Shown here: positions 18,112 through 26,967 of the stretch, one piece after another | Numbering within the stretch: position 1 is the first letter of the stretch | How the letters are laid out: every line of letters starts with the position of its first letter | Assembly (NCBI RefSeq): GCF_000711955.1 | Contig: NZ_JONR01000006.1 | Span: forward strand, 186,001-250,000 | Source of the DNA: Nevskia soli DSM 19509 | GTDB lineage: Bacteria; Pseudomonadota; Gammaproteobacteria; Nevskiales; Nevskiaceae | DNA length: 64,000 nucleotides | Direction: 5' to 3' | Position numbers and translations under genes: made by a program | The notes under the pieces: model-generated | Told to the model about the DNA's origin: nothing | Database searches by the model: none | What the model saw: only the letters and a program-made list of their open reading frames with translations

Positions 18112-19476
18112 TCACTCACTGCGCACCGCTACACATTTGATCCGCTCCCGCTCCTGGAGATGGCACACCGTAATCATCCCCACCCACAGCAGCAGCCAGC
18201 TGAACCCATGGCAGGCTTCGATCAGGATCCAGGGAACGCCTGCCAGGAGGTAAATGCGCCGGGGCAGGTCGGCCATCAACAGCAGCGCCAGCCAGCCTGC
18301 GATGCGCGGTAGTCGGTTCCTTGTGCCCTGGTTCCAGCATAGCCACAGAGCCGGAATGATCCCCAGGACCTGATAATGGGACCACACCAGCGGCGACAAC
18401 GCGAATGACACCACCACGCCGAATGCGATGCACAAATAGGGGTCGACCAAGCCGTTCCTGATCACGGCCAGGTAATCCCTTCCGGCCTTGGATGTCGTCG
18501 CGCAAACCGAGACGATCGGCCATAGCAAGGACACCAGAAGAAAGGTACCGACCAACGCCATTGCGGCAGCGATGGAAATGCCGAGTCGGCTGGAGAGTAG
18601 GCCGACGCCCGAGTAATTGCCGTCGCCCCCGGCATAAGCCAGCCGGTCCACCGAAGAGAATGTTCCGCTCCACCAATCCGCCCAAACGGACGCGGAATTG
18701 AACAGCATGCAGGGCAAGGCGTACAGCAAAGCGCATACCGCCCCCGCCGTGACGGCGATGATGGTGCGGACGCGCCGCTCAGTCTTCCGGTAGAGACACA
18801 GTCCAGCCAGTGCCGTCGCGGCGGCAATACTCGGCTTGACCAGTGTCAGCAGAACCAGCACGACAGTGACCAGCAAAGCCTGAGCCAAACCGATGCGAAC
18901 ATTGCTGGCGCCGCCTTGCTCCAGCAGACCGGCCACCAGCACCAAACCGAGCAGTTGGAAAGAGCTTAGGTTGCCCACCGCCATATCGAGCAACAGAGGA
19001 TCAAAAGCGGCCGCGAGCGCCACGGCAAAGGTCAGGGCCGAGACCGGGCCGGATGTGAGCCGCCGGACAAGGAGGAACGCAGCCAGCGCGAAGGCGACAA
19101 ACTGCGCCGTGCGGAAGCTCCACAACGCCACCGTGTATTTCTGCGGAAGCATTCCGAGAAGGTAGTAGAGCAACGGTGATCCGGTCAGATCCGGCTGCTC
19201 CCGCTTGCCCACCGCAGCAACGAGTTCCGCATCCCCTTCAACCGCGGCCAGCTTCAGCAACTGTTGCTGATATCCGGCAGGATTTCGATAAGGGCTCCCC
19301 AGACGAAAGCCACTGCTCTGCTGACTCTTGGCGATGCCCCAGAACTGGTAGAAATCGACGCCCAGCTGATTAGGCAGATCACTCCAGAAACGGAACGATG
19401 CTGTCGCCATCAGAATCATGACGATGATGATTGCGAGGACCAGCCCCTGCGAACGGAAGCGTTGAAAATCGATCAT
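18112..19476 (-). CDS. Polytopic membrane protein, GT87-like (DUF2029) glycosyltransferase candidate
   Basis: The 454-aa product has about ten hydrophobic segments. The first, LVLAIIIVMILMATASF, is followed by a periplasmic loop with GVDFYQFW. An early acidic residue after the first membrane helix is typical of GT-C fold enzymes such as the GT87 polyprenyl-phosphate mannosyltransferases. Assignment rests on this architecture, not on a firm motif. Arginine-rich cytosolic loops (YRKTERRVR) support the topology. It lies 62 bp downstream of the desaturase operon on the same strand and could be its last gene. The divergence in codon use (more AT-rich third positions than its neighbours) hints at separate acquisition. 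Confidence 0.6.
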   Translation of the reverse strand: MIDFQRFRSQGLVLAIIIVMILMATASFRFWSDLPNQLGVDFYQFWGIAKSQQSSGFRLGSPYRNPAGYQQQLLKLAAVEGDAELVAAVGKREQPDLTGSPLLYYLLGMLPQKYTVALWSFRTAQFVAFALAAFLLVRRLTSGPVSALTFAVALAAAFDPLLLDMAVGNLSSFQLLGLVLVAGLLEQGGASNVRIGLAQALLVTVVLVLLTLVKPSIAAATALAGLCLYRKTERRVRTIIAVTAGAVCALLYALPCMLFNSASVWADWWSGTFSSVDRLAYAGGDGNYSGVGLLSSRLGISIAAAMALVGTFLLVSLLWPIVSVCATTSKAGRDYLAVIRNGLVDPYLCIAFGVVVSFALSPLVWSHYQVLGIIPALWLCWNQGTRNRLPRIAGWLALLLMADLPRRIYLLAGVPWILIEACHGFSWLLLWVGMITVCHLQERERIKCVAVRSE

Positions 19477-19538
19477 TGCATATTCTATTCACCCCACTGC
19501 GGGAAATGCCCGCTTCCGTGACGGCAATGCGGCCGCAC

Positions 19539-20069
19539 CTATCGGGACGGACGGCTGTGGCTCGACTGGGACGCGCAGCAAAAAGCCCGGCCATAAAGCC
19601 GCTTGCGCCAGACGGCAAAAAATACCAAAGCGCTGATAAGCCCGTAAAACCCGAGCCGGAGCAGGCCGTCGGCGAAGCTTAGCCATTCGTACAGAGTAGG
19701 AACACCGGAGACGTAGAACTCGACCTGGCGGCCAAACCAGTTGCCGCCCGATGAAGTCATCCCCTGCTGCGAGGGCCACGACAGAATTGCCAATGGCATG
19801 GCAGCGACGAAAAAACCGGTCAGCCCCGCTGCAAGAAACGTAGGTTGACCAAGACGAAGCAGCAGCAGGAAAGAAGGCACACCGAGCAGGATGACGAAGA
19901 CGCTCGCCACTACCAGCACGCAGGCCAGCAGCGCCAGCACCTCTTGCCACGACACTTCCGTGCCGCTGAGCACCACCGGCAGCAGGGGCCAGATACAGAA
20001 GACGATGGGCTGGACAGCAACGGCCGCAAGGGCGGCATGAACCAGGGCCCGCACCGGAAAGCCGCTCAC
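19539..20069 (-). CDS. Hypothetical membrane protein of the desaturase operon
   Basis: The 176-aa product has four to five predicted membrane segments (for example LLACVLVVASVFVILLGVP and GFFVAAMPLAILSW) and a basic C-terminus. The GTG start at 20069 overlaps the desaturase stop in a GTGA arrangement, so the two are translationally coupled. I recognise no family. Position suggests an accessory role in membrane lipid modification. Confidence 0.7.
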   Translation of the reverse strand: MSGFPVRALVHAALAAVAVQPIVFCIWPLLPVVLSGTEVSWQEVLALLACVLVVASVFVILLGVPSFLLLLRLGQPTFLAAGLTGFFVAAMPLAILSWPSQQGMTSSGGNWFGRQVEFYVSGVPTLYEWLSFADGLLRLGFYGLISALVFFAVWRKRLYGRAFCCASQSSHSRPSR

Positions 20070-20851
20070 AGTACAGACCTCCAGGCATAACCCGGCGCCG
20101 CTTCATCAAGCCGCCGCGCCAATGTTTCCAGGTGACAGGTCGGCACCCGCGGAAACAGGTGATGCTCCAGGTGAAAGAACATGCCGTAGGCCAGCCAGCT
20201 CTGCCAGCGGCTACGCAGGCTGCGCGCGATCGGGGCGCCGTCTTCGCAGCCGTGGTGCACCGTCCACACCGCGAAGAACGCCGTGAGGCACTCGCCGATG
20301 GTCATGGCGATGACGTGGTAGCGCAGCGCCGCGACGTCCCAGACCCCGAACACCAACGCCACCCATACTGCATTGGCCAGCAGTTCCGCCACGATCCAGC
20401 GCTTCTCGGCCGGGCTTCCCACCTGAAGCGCCTTGCCATGCAATCGCAGCGGAAACCACGGCCCGATCAGGATCGCTTGCCAGCCGCTGAGCCGCACGCT
20501 CATGGCTTCCACGTCCTCTTCGGTCATGCAGTAACGGTGATGCCGCAGATGGTTCACCTTCACCGCATGCATCGAACACTGCATCACCACGCTCATCACG
20601 AACATCACCCACTCCGTGGCGGGACGCGACAGGCCAACGGCGTAGTGATAGGCGTTGTGCACCAGCCGCAGGCCGGTGAGGAACAGCATGAAGGAGCAAA
20701 CCCAGGCCAAGGGCCACGCGCCCCAGCCAGCCGCGGCCAGCGAGGCCGCGAGCCAGGGCAGCGGCAACGCCAGTTCCTTCAACACCTCGGCGCGCGACAC
20801 CTTCACCAGATCGCGCCATTCGACTTTTCCCGCAATGGTTTCAGCTTGCAT
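20066..20851 (-). CDS. Membrane fatty acid desaturase
   Basis: This is a di-iron integral-membrane desaturase of about 261 aa. The three histidine boxes are clear: HNAYH (65-69), HLRHH (101-105) and HLEHH (227-231), with an extra VHHGCE at 198-203. Hydrophobic pairs flank the boxes. Enzymes of this type introduce a double bond into an acyl chain using O2 and an electron donor; regiospecificity cannot be inferred. The ATG at 20851 is used rather than the start 99 bp upstream, which would overlap the preceding gene. It is the middle gene of an operon with two small membrane proteins, downstream of a GbsR/MarR-like regulator. Confidence 0.88.
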   Translation of the reverse strand: MQAETIAGKVEWRDLVKVSRAEVLKELALPLPWLAASLAAAGWGAWPLAWVCSFMLFLTGLRLVHNAYHYAVGLSRPATEWVMFVMSVVMQCSMHAVKVNHLRHHRYCMTEEDVEAMSVRLSGWQAILIGPWFPLRLHGKALQVGSPAEKRWIVAELLANAVWVALVFGVWDVAALRYHVIAMTIGECLTAFFAVWTVHHGCEDGAPIARSLRSRWQSWLAYGMFFHLEHHLFPRVPTCHLETLARRLDEAAPGYAWRSVL

Positions 20852-20904
20852 GGCCTGCCTCCCGCTACTGTGGTCGGTATTCGGTCCTGTAATGGCGGCG
20901 GCAA

Positions 20905-21267
20905 TCAGTTGAGGGGCGGCACCGCTGATGCAGCGGGCGTCGACCGCCACTGCGGCTGGAGAAAGCCCCAGATGGTCCGACCGACGATGGCCAGGGAGAT
21001 GAACTGTCCGATCAGCACCAGCAGCAAGGCGCGGCGCAACACCGCGAAGCCGCTGCCTTGATCGACGCCGAACAGCATCATCAGGATCACCGGCGCGATC
21101 AGCATCATCATGTCGAGCAGGCGCACCCAGAATTCAGCGCGCTGCGGCTGCCGGTCGCAAATCTCCAGCAGCATGCTGCGCAGGATGCCGCGCAGATAGG
21201 CGATCACGCCCAGGCTGATGGCCGCGGCCAACCCGACTTCACTCAGAAACAGCAGTTCTTCGTTCAT
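20905..21267 (-). CDS. Hypothetical small membrane protein, first gene of the desaturase operon
   Basis: The 120-aa product is predicted to have three membrane segments (SEVGLAAAISLGVIAYL, LLDMMMLIAPVILMMLF and LLLVLIGQFISLAIVG). The ATG at 21267 has a near-perfect AAGGAGGT a few bases upstream; the longer frame to 21342 would run through the operator. It starts 45 bp downstream of the palindrome at 21313-21332, so it is probably the directly controlled gene. No family is recognised. Confidence 0.75.
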   Translation of the reverse strand: MNEELLFLSEVGLAAAISLGVIAYLRGILRSMLLEICDRQPQRAEFWVRLLDMMMLIAPVILMMLFGVDQGSGFAVLRRALLLVLIGQFISLAIVGRTIWGFLQPQWRSTPAASAVPPLN

Positions 21268-21312
21268 CGCACACCTCCTTGACATGGACTTCAAATGAAC
21301 TTCTTTACAGTT

Positions 21313-21332
21313 ATTTCTGTTAATACAGAAAT
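21313..21332. promoter_or_regulatory. Operator 1 of the GbsR-like regulator
   Basis: The site is ATTTCTGT-N4-ACAGAAAT, with perfect 8-bp arms. It lies upstream of the small membrane protein that opens the desaturase operon and 19 bp past the regulator stop codon. The same arms and spacing recur at 21893-21912. Confidence 0.8.
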
Positions 21333-21351
21333 ATATAGACAAAAAAATACC

Positions 21352-21882
21352 TCACCCAGGCTTCGGCTTGCTCATCATCGCGCCCTGCATCTGCTGCGCC
21401 ATCTTCATCAGCTGCAACAGCGCCTGCGGCGGAATCTGCTTCACCTGCTCATAACCCTCCAGCATCACATCGAGGAAATCGAGCATGGCGCGCACCTTGT
21501 CCTTCGCAGGATCGCCGCTGGCCTCGGCCTCCTTGGCACACTCGCGCATCACGCTCACGGTGGGGTCGATCTCGCGCTTGCGGCGGCCTTCGAGAATCAG
21601 CAGGAAAATCTCCCACACGTCCTGGATGCCGATGAAATGATCACGGCGGTCGCCCATGGTGTGGACGATTTTTACCAGCCCCCAGCCCTGCAGTTCCTTC
21701 AGGCTGTTGCTGACGTTTGAGCGCGCCACGCTGAGCGTCTCGGCGATCTCCTCGGCATTGAGCGGCCGGTCGGCCAGGTACAACAGCGCATGGATCTGCC
21801 CCTGGGTGCGGTTGACGCCCCAGCGGGCGCCCATCTCACCCCAGTGCAGCACGAACTTCTCGCTGGCAGGACTCAGTTTCAT
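21352..21882 (-). CDS. GbsR/MarR-family transcriptional regulator
   Basis: The 176-aa product has a winged helix-turn-helix domain in the first 90 residues. The recognition region SVARSNVSNSLKELQGWGLV and the wing TMGDRRDHF are both typical of the GbsR branch. The C-terminal half is helical and probably mediates dimerisation. Two identical palindromes flank the gene, one before its own start and one before the next operon. The simplest reading is autoregulation plus control of the desaturase genes. The inducing signal is unknown; lipid or osmotic cues are guesses from family and context. Confidence 0.88.
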   Translation of the reverse strand: MKLSPASEKFVLHWGEMGARWGVNRTQGQIHALLYLADRPLNAEEIAETLSVARSNVSNSLKELQGWGLVKIVHTMGDRRDHFIGIQDVWEIFLLILEGRRKREIDPTVSVMRECAKEAEASGDPAKDKVRAMLDFLDVMLEGYEQVKQIPPQALLQLMKMAQQMQGAMMSKPKPG

Positions 21883-21892
21883 AAGACTCGAT

Positions 21893-21912
21893 ATTTCTGT
21901 CTGTACAGAAAT
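21893..21912. promoter_or_regulatory. Operator 2 of the GbsR-like regulator
   Basis: This is a second copy of ATTTCTGT-N4-ACAGAAAT, 11 bp upstream of the regulator's ATG. Both arms and the spacer length match operator 1; only the four central bases differ (CTGT here, TAAT there). This fits autoregulation. Confidence 0.8.
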
Positions 21913-21943
21913 TACAGATATTCGCCGGGATTTGCAAGCCCAC

Positions 21944-24502
21944 TCAAATCCGGCGCTTGGCCCTTGCGGTGGGCGGCGCCGTGAGCGGATCGTCCGGCCA
22001 GGGATGGCGGGGATAACGCCCCTTCAGCTCCTTCTTCACCTCGGCGTAGGTGCGCGCCCAGAAGCCGGCCAGGTCCTGCGTCACCTGGATCGGCCGGCGG
22101 CCGGGTGAGAGCAGGTGCAGCGAGACGCGGTTGCGGCCCTCGTTCACCGTCGGCGTCTGGGTCAGGCCGAACAGTTCCTGCAGCTTCACCGCCAGCACCG
22201 GCGGCGCGCCGTCCGTCTGGTACTCGATGGCGACGTGCGAACCGCTCGGCACCTCCAGGCGGGTCGGCGCCAGGCGCGCGAGTTGCTGCTGCCGGGCGTA
22301 GTCCAACAGCGCATTGAGGATCGACACCAGGTCCAGCTTCGCCAGGTGATCGCGGCGCGTCACGCCGTCCAGGTAGGCCGGCAGCCATTGCTCCAGCGTG
22401 GCCTCGAGGGCAGCATCGGAAACATCCGGCCAGCCGTCCTGAGGCCGCCAGGCCCGCAGGCTGGACACGCGCGCCTGCCACTGCCGCGCATCCTCTGACC
22501 ACGGCAATGCGCCGATGCCCAGGCTGCGCACACCTTCCAGCATGGCTGCGCGCACCGCCTCGCCCGCCCCTTCGCGCAGCGGCTTGCGCTCCAGCACGAT
22601 GGCGCCGAGCCGGCGTTGCCGCTCGGCCACCACGGTTTCGCTCTGCGCATCCCAGCGGACTTCGTTGTGGGCGACGATGCGCGGCTGCAGGTCGCGCTGC
22701 ACCTCGGCCTCGCTGAGCGAGGCGGCAAGGCGGATGCGGCGCGGCACGCCCGGGTCCCAGTGCGCCACCGCCAGCCACTCGGCCTGGGCCAGCGCATCGT
22801 GCTGCGGCAAGCGCGCCTCGCCGCCGTCGGCGCAGAGGAAGATGGCATCGCGTCCGCCGCGCAACGCCGGGTTCTGCTCGGCGCGGCGGCGGGCGATGCG
22901 CTCGGGAAAAGCCAGCGCCACCAATCGGCCCACCGCGGCGTCCGCGCTTTCGGCCCGCTCTTCCTCGACCCCCGCGATGCGCAGGAACTGCCGCACCGCC
23001 TCGCGCACGCGCCGCTGCGCGCCGGGTTCGGCACGGCCGCCATGGAACATCTTCACCGCCTGCTCCAGGTCGGTGCTGGTTTCACGCTCGTCCAGCACCG
23101 CCGCCAGCCAGGCGGCGGACCCGGCAAGCCGCAGAGTCTTCGCCGCCAGCAGCATGTGGCCGAGGCGCGGTGCAGTGGGCAGGCGACCCAGTTCGCGGCC
23201 ATGTGCGCTGATGCGGCCATCGCCATCAACGGCGCCCAGCGCCAGCAACAGCTCGCGGGCATAGCTCCACGACGAGGCCGCCGGTGGATCGAGCAGCGCC
23301 AGTTGGGTGACGTCCGCACCCCAGGCCGCCACTTCCAGCGCGAACCGCGATAGGTCGGCGGCGAGGATTTCCGGCGTATCGTGCGCCGGCATCTGCGCCT
23401 GCTGATCGCGGCTCCACAGGCGATAGGCCACGCCGGGGCCGAGACGGCCGGCACGGCCGGCGCGCTGGTCCGCGCTGGCGCGGGAGATGCGCTGCGTCTC
23501 CAGGCGGTTGGCGCCGGCGCCGAGATCGAAGCGCGCCACGCGCACATAGCCGCCATCCACCACTGTGCGCACGCCTTCCACGGTGAGGCTGGTCTGCGCG
23601 ATGTTGGTGGCGAGGATGATCTTGCGGCGGCCGTCTGTGGACGGTTGCAGGGCCGCATCCTGCTCGGCGCTGGAAAGATCCCCGAACAGCGGGAACAAAT
23701 GCACCTTCCCCGCCAGCCGCGATTCCAGCGCGCGTTGCGCCCCGCGAATCTCTCGCCCGCCGGGCAGGAAGGCGAGGATGTCGCCCTCGGTTTCGGACAG
23801 GGCCCGGATCGAGGCGTCCGCTATCGCCACGTCGAGATCGGTGCCTGCACGCGGCGGCGCATAGCGCACATCGACCGGAAATAATTTTCCGCCGCTCTCG
23901 ATGATCTGCGCACCTGAGACATCCCTGTCACTGGATCCCCGCCAATCCCTGGCGGGGATGACGCTGTGGCCGCTGGCGCGGGTCAATAATTCCGATACGC
24001 GCTGCGTATCCAACGTGGCCGACATCACCAGCAGGCGCAGCCCGGGGTTGAGATTGGCCCGTGCGTCGAGGGTCAGCGCCAGGGCCAGGTCAGCGTCCAG
24101 GCTGCGCTCATGGAATTCGTCGAAGATCACCAGGCCCACACCGGGCAGCTCCGGGTCCGCCTGCAGGCGCCGCGTCAGCAGGCCCTCGGTGATCACCTCG
24201 ATGCGGGTGGCGGCCGATACCTTCTTCTCGAAGCGGATCTGGTAGCCGACGGTCTCGCCGACCTTCTCGCCCAACAGCCAGGCCATGCGCGCCGCGCTGG
24301 CGCGGGCGGCAATCCGCCGCGGCTCCAGCATCAGGATCCGTTTGCCGGCCAGCCAGGGCTCGTCCAGCAGGGCCAGCGGCACCAGGGTGGTCTTGCCCGA
24401 GCCGGGCGGCGCGGCCAGCACCGCCTGGCCGGAAGCGGCCAGGGCGGCGCGCAAAGCCGGCAGGGCCTCCGCGACGGGCAGGTCGGGTAAAGAGGGTTTC
24501 AC
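21944..24502 (-). CDS. hrpB: ATP-dependent RNA helicase HrpB (DEAH box)
   Basis: The 852-aa product is a DEAH-box helicase of the HrpB family. It shows Walker A PPGSGKTT (32-39), DEFH (128-131) and SAT (161-163), then the helicase C domain with QTSLTVEGVRTVVDGG and SRASADQRAGRAGR, and the long HrpB C-terminal domain. E. coli HrpB is slightly shorter. Residues about 177-201 appear to be an in-frame insertion encoded by a dispersed palindromic repeat. The start is GTG at 24502; no upstream ATG is in frame. The physiological substrate of HrpB is poorly defined in any organism. Confidence 0.95.
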   Translation of the reverse strand: MKPSLPDLPVAEALPALRAALAASGQAVLAAPPGSGKTTLVPLALLDEPWLAGKRILMLEPRRIAARASAARMAWLLGEKVGETVGYQIRFEKKVSAATRIEVITEGLLTRRLQADPELPGVGLVIFDEFHERSLDADLALALTLDARANLNPGLRLLVMSATLDTQRVSELLTRASGHSVIPARDWRGSSDRDVSGAQIIESGGKLFPVDVRYAPPRAGTDLDVAIADASIRALSETEGDILAFLPGGREIRGAQRALESRLAGKVHLFPLFGDLSSAEQDAALQPSTDGRRKIILATNIAQTSLTVEGVRTVVDGGYVRVARFDLGAGANRLETQRISRASADQRAGRAGRLGPGVAYRLWSRDQQAQMPAHDTPEILAADLSRFALEVAAWGADVTQLALLDPPAASSWSYARELLLALGAVDGDGRISAHGRELGRLPTAPRLGHMLLAAKTLRLAGSAAWLAAVLDERETSTDLEQAVKMFHGGRAEPGAQRRVREAVRQFLRIAGVEEERAESADAAVGRLVALAFPERIARRRAEQNPALRGGRDAIFLCADGGEARLPQHDALAQAEWLAVAHWDPGVPRRIRLAASLSEAEVQRDLQPRIVAHNEVRWDAQSETVVAERQRRLGAIVLERKPLREGAGEAVRAAMLEGVRSLGIGALPWSEDARQWQARVSSLRAWRPQDGWPDVSDAALEATLEQWLPAYLDGVTRRDHLAKLDLVSILNALLDYARQQQLARLAPTRLEVPSGSHVAIEYQTDGAPPVLAVKLQELFGLTQTPTVNEGRNRVSLHLLSPGRRPIQVTQDLAGFWARTYAEVKKELKGRYPRHPWPDDPLTAPPTARAKRRI
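23900..23974. repeat. Palindromic repeat inserted in frame in hrpB
   Basis: ATCCCCGCC (23935-23943) and GGCGGGGAT (23951-23959) form a perfect 9-bp stem with a 7-nt loop. The surrounding 75 bp encode about 25 extra residues (including SVIPARDWRGSSDRD) between the SAT motif and the next conserved HrpB block. VIPARDWRG-like peptides are what such repeats give when translated. Confidence 0.65.
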
Positions 24503-24567
24503 GGTCTTTTTTTCAAACCTGGCATTGCCGTCCCTGGCGAGACGGCATCGAGGTTTCCCACCCTCCG

Positions 24568-24587
24568 CCCGGCCATCCTTGGCCGGG
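24568..24587. repeat. Hairpin between hrpB and the MOSC gene
   Basis: CCCGGCCA-N4-TGGCCGGG forms an 8-bp perfect stem. It lies in the 121-bp space between two minus-strand genes and could act as a terminator for the MOSC gene or as a processing site. Confidence 0.4.
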
Positions 24588-24600
24588 CCTCCGATCCAAC

Positions 24601-24625
24601 AGACGATGACGTCTAGTCATCGTCT
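24601..24625 (-). terminator. Hairpin at the end of the MOSC gene
   Basis: AGACGATGAC-N5-GTCATCGTCT forms a perfect 10-bp stem that overlaps the stop codon region of the MOSC gene. No uridine tract follows, so factor-independent termination is uncertain. Confidence 0.45.
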
Positions 24626-25310
24626 AAGCGTTGGCTCTCAGCCATTCAACCCGCTGCCGCAGCTTCTGCCGCCAGGCTTCGGTCAATCCGGGCGTATCGG
24701 CAATGCGCTGCAAATCTTCCAGTGCGGGCCGCCGTGTCCGCGAAGCCTCCCAGAACTGCGCCAGCGATACCGCATCCTCGTTGCGCTCCAGCAGGGTGAA
24801 TGCATCGCCGGCCTGCGCCTCGCCCGGCGCCAGCACGCGGTAATACCAGCCGGAGATGCCTTGCTCCGCGACATAGGCGCTGATGCCCTCGCGGCCGAAC
24901 TTGCTGTCGATCTTCCAGCACGGCGTGCGCGGCTGGCTGACCTGGATGCGGGCGCTGCCGCAGGCGTAAACATCGCCAAGGCAGATCGAGGCTTCGTCGT
25001 AGCCCTCGGTGGAGATGTTTTCGCCGATGGCGCCGGCCACGAACTGCTCCGCCAGCTCGGGAAACTGCCGCGCCAGCCGCCGGTGGTTCTCCAGCGGATA
25101 GTGGTGCAGCGCCTTCTCGGTGCCGCCGTGGTGGCGGCGGTCGGCCTGCACGTCGACCTCCATGCCGTCCCAGGCGATGCGCACCCGCTCCATCACCGGC
25201 TGCTTGAAGATGGCGGTAGGCCGGCCGTCGCCCGGCATCGGACGAATCCGCCCGGCATAAAGGCCCAGGATCGAAACACTTGGAGAGGAAGCCCGGGGTG
25301 AACTCTTCAT
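24624..25310 (-). CDS. MOSC domain protein, YiiM-like
   Basis: The 228-aa product is built on a beta-barrel MOSC domain, the sulfur-carrier domain also found at the C-terminus of molybdenum cofactor sulfurases. HHGGTEKALHHYP and the cysteine motif QPRTPCWKID are characteristic of the YiiM subgroup, which in E. coli reduces N-hydroxylated bases with molybdenum cofactor. The C-terminal 3-alpha extension is also present. The ATG at 25310 is 50 bp from the divergent opgD-like start, so the two share a short promoter region. Confidence 0.88.
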   Translation of the reverse strand: MKSSPRASSPSVSILGLYAGRIRPMPGDGRPTAIFKQPVMERVRIAWDGMEVDVQADRRHHGGTEKALHHYPLENHRRLARQFPELAEQFVAGAIGENISTEGYDEASICLGDVYACGSARIQVSQPRTPCWKIDSKFGREGISAYVAEQGISGWYYRVLAPGEAQAGDAFTLLERNEDAVSLAQFWEASRTRRPALEDLQRIADTPGLTEAWRQKLRQRVEWLRANA

Positions 25311-25360
25311 GCGGGTATTATGTCTGCTCAGGGTCCACACCGACCAATATCGACACCTAT

Positions 25361-26962
25361 ATGCAGAGACGCGAAGTCCTACAGTCCGCCGTGGCTTTCG
25401 CCGCCCTCGGTCTTACCGCGCCGTCTCTCCTGCTCAGCCTCCCCGCCGAAGCGGACCTGCGCAAGCTGGGTCAGCCGCAGCCGTTCGACTACGCCTGGCT
25501 CAAAGGCCAGGCGCGCGCGCTGGGCAAGCAGCCGTTCCAGCCCAGGGCCGGGCAGGTGCCGGACAAGCTGGGGCAGATGACCTGGGATCAATGGCAGGCG
25601 ATCCAGTTCAAGGACGAACATTCACTGTGGCGTGAGCAGGGCCTGCACGCGCAGGTGCGCTTCTTCCACCTCGGCTGGCACATGGTCACGCCGGTGCTGA
25701 TCCACGAAGTGGTCGACGGCCGCGCGCAGGAACTGGCCTACGACCCGGCCATGTTCGACTATGGCAAGAGCGGCATCCGCGGCGGCACGCTGCCGCCCGA
25801 CCTGGGCTTCGCCGGCTTCCGCGTGCTGTTCCATACCGACTGGGTGCGCGACGTCGCCGCCTTCCAGGGCGCCAGCTATTTCCGCGCGGTGGACGGCGAC
25901 ATGCAATACGGCCAGTCGGCGCGCGGCCTGGCGGTGGACTCCGGCCTCGACCCGGAGGAATTCCCCACCTTCACCAGCTGGTGGCTGGAACGGCCGGCAC
26001 CGGGTTCGGACAGCTTCTACGTCTACGGCCTGCTCGACTCGAAAAGCGTCACCGGCGCCTACCGCTTCCTGGTATCGCTGGGCGACACCCTGGTGATGGA
26101 CGTCGATGCCGCCCTGTATCCGCGCCGGACCATCGAGCGCGTCGGCATCGCGCCGCTGACCAGCATGTACCAGTTCGGCGAAAACGATAAACGCCGCGGC
26201 GACGACTGGCGCCCGGAGATCCACGATGCCGACGGCCTGCAGCTATGGACCGGCAGCGGCGAATGGATCTGGCGCCCCCTGGTCAATCCGACCGGTGTGC
26301 ACACCAATTCCTTCTACGATGAAAACCCGCGCGGCTTCGGCCTGCTGCAACGCGACCGCAACTTCGACCACTACCAGGACGACGGCGTGTTCTACGACAA
26401 GCGCCCGAGCCTGTGGGTGGAGCCCCGCGTCGGTCCCGGCGGCGCCGGCTGGGGCAAGGGCGCGGTGATGCTGGTGGAGTTGCCCACCGACGACGAGACC
26501 AACGACAACGTCGTCGCCTTCTGGAATCCGGTGGAAAAGCCGCAGGCCGGGCAGGAGCTGCTGTTCGGCTACAAACTGCACTGGTGCCGCACCCCGCCGG
26601 TGACCCCGCATCTGGCCACGGTACGGGCCACCCGCGACGGCATCGGCGGCGTCATCGGCCAGGCGCGCAGCTACTTCTCCCGGCGCTTCGCCGTGGATTT
26701 CGCCGGCGGCAACCTGGCCATGCTCGGCCCCAACACCAAGGTCGAGGCGGTGATCGAAGCCTCGCGCGGCACGGTGGAAATCACCTCGGCAAGGCCGCTG
26801 GCCTCGATCAAGGGCTGGCGCGCGATGTTCGACATCCGCCCCACGGACGACAGCCTCGACCCGATCAACCTGCGCATGTACCTGAAGAGCGACGGGCAGC
26901 CGCTGAGCGAAACCTGGATCTACCAGTGGACGCCGCCGGCGCCGGGCGACCGGAAGTTCTGA
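25361..26962 (+). CDS. opgD: Glucan biosynthesis protein of the OpgD/OpgG family, Tat-exported
   Basis: The 533-aa periplasmic protein modifies osmoregulated periplasmic glucans. The N-terminus MQRREVLQSAVAFAALG is a twin-arginine signal, which separates OpgD from the Sec-exported OpgG. Conserved blocks include FDYAWLKGQARAL, FFHLGWHMVTPV, FGENDKRRGDDWRPEIHDADG and LLQRDRNFDHYQD. No opgH glucosyltransferase is adjacent, so the backbone synthase must lie elsewhere. The ATG at 25361 is chosen as the start of the signal. Confidence 0.9.
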   Translation: MQRREVLQSAVAFAALGLTAPSLLLSLPAEADLRKLGQPQPFDYAWLKGQARALGKQPFQPRAGQVPDKLGQMTWDQWQAIQFKDEHSLWREQGLHAQVRFFHLGWHMVTPVLIHEVVDGRAQELAYDPAMFDYGKSGIRGGTLPPDLGFAGFRVLFHTDWVRDVAAFQGASYFRAVDGDMQYGQSARGLAVDSGLDPEEFPTFTSWWLERPAPGSDSFYVYGLLDSKSVTGAYRFLVSLGDTLVMDVDAALYPRRTIERVGIAPLTSMYQFGENDKRRGDDWRPEIHDADGLQLWTGSGEWIWRPLVNPTGVHTNSFYDENPRGFGLLQRDRNFDHYQDDGVFYDKRPSLWVEPRVGPGGAGWGKGAVMLVELPTDDETNDNVVAFWNPVEKPQAGQELLFGYKLHWCRTPPVTPHLATVRATRDGIGGVIGQARSYFSRRFAVDFAGGNLAMLGPNTKVEAVIEASRGTVEITSARPLASIKGWRAMFDIRPTDDSLDPINLRMYLKSDGQPLSETWIYQWTPPAPGDRKF

Positions 26963-26967
26963 AGCTC

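Noticed and set aside
19489..20109. Alternative 206-codon frame overlapping the small membrane protein of the desaturase operon
   Set aside because: Its peptide is Arg- and Ala-rich without membrane segments. The overlapping 176-aa frame has clear hydrophobic helices and a coupled GTGA start.
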